NCBI RefSeq assembly: GCF_900766215.1
Contig: NZ_CAAFUQ010000069.1
Coordinates: forward strand, 11,739-75,738
DNA: 64,000 bases
Direction: 5' to 3'
Origin: an uncultured Finegoldia sp.
GTDB taxonomy: Bacteria > Bacillota > Clostridia > Tissierellales > Peptoniphilaceae
Shown: piece after piece, positions 63,989 to 64,000 of the stretch
Position numbering within the stretch: position 1 is the first letter of the stretch
Layout of the letters: every line of letters begins with the position of its first letter
Notes under the pieces: generated by a model
Told to the model about the DNA's origin: nothing
Databases searched by the model: none
The model's input: only the letters and a program-made list of their open reading frames with translations
Program-made: the position numbers and the translations under genes

Positions 63989-64000
63989 ATTTAATTTCCT

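Larger units (their letters stand above)
63887..64000. mobile_element. Probable end of an IS3/IS150-type insertion sequence
   Basis: TGACCCCAAAAAGTTGGACT at 63887-63906 resembles the terminal inverted repeat of IS150-group elements (TG start, CCCCAAAAAGTTGGAC core; by recall). No transposase frame is visible before the window edge, so most of the element, or a solo end, lies to the right. The target duplication cannot be checked here. Confidence 0.45.

Noticed and set aside
1..64000. CRISPR array or prophage
   Set aside because: No regularly spaced repeats, cas genes, integrase or phage structural genes were seen in the window.

Overview
The window is AT-rich DNA from a low-GC Gram-positive anaerobe. 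Several traits point to a Peptoniphilaceae-type anaerobic coccus, most likely Finegoldia or a close relative: selenocysteine decoding, a selenium formate dehydrogenase, type-2 isopentenyl-diphosphate isomerase, a giant 2-hydroxyacyl-CoA dehydratase activase, ECF transporters, LCP cell-wall proteins, and secreted papain-like proteases beside CAMP-factor toxins. The genus is an inference from gene content; no rRNA gene is present to confirm it.

Layout. 1-1795: the end of an ABC exporter operon. 1851-3222: metK under a SAM-I riboswitch. 3241-12387: a selenium block. It holds tRNA-Sec and SelB on the minus strand and, divergently, a five-gene operon for an NAD-linked, probably electron-bifurcating formate dehydrogenase. 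The catalytic subunit (9556-12342) is one selenoprotein read through an in-frame UGA at 10621, with a SECIS hairpin directly behind it. 12395-16032: PLP aminotransferase, PRPP synthetase, tRNA adenosine deaminase, radical SAM protein. 16100-22464: dehydratase activase, LCP protein, type-2 IPP isomerase. 22463-23678 (minus): BioY and an unrecognised TIM-barrel protein. 23816-24964: rpsF-ssb-rpsR with an S6:S18-type leader. 24983-29717: ilvE, a nucleotide-sugar dehydratase, a VanY-type carboxypeptidase, thioredoxin. 29871-32272: a small Lys/Glu-rich protein and an atypical P1B ATPase. 32388-33214: Tpx and, divergently, a BofA-like protein.

33302-42190: L25/Ctc, then a line resembling the Bacillus tmk-yaaQ-yaaR-holB-yaaT-yabA-yabB-yabC region, but with two c-di-AMP receptor-like (DarA) genes in tandem and a ferredoxin in the yabA position. 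A NurA-HerA nuclease/translocase pair and an acyl-ACP thioesterase follow. 42234-52803: rpoB-rpoC from a consensus promoter, then ecfA1-ecfA2-ecfT-truA. 52816-55168: an amino-acid ABC transporter with fused binding protein and permease.

55168-63831 is a secretion and virulence island: two divergently transcribed papain-family proteases with Ig-like domains, then two tandem CAMP-factor (cohemolysin) genes. The second protease and the first CAMP factor end in the same two modules, a BIG2-like domain and an 88-residue C-terminal domain I do not recognise. The window closes with a probable IS3-type insertion-sequence end (63887 onward) and two palindromes.

The clearest system-level results are the complete local selenocysteine chain (tRNA, factor, SECIS, selenoenzyme) and the toxin/protease island with a shared C-terminal module. 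Recurrent architecture is also notable: several genes start only a few bases after an intrinsic terminator, which suggests partial read-through rather than separate promoters.
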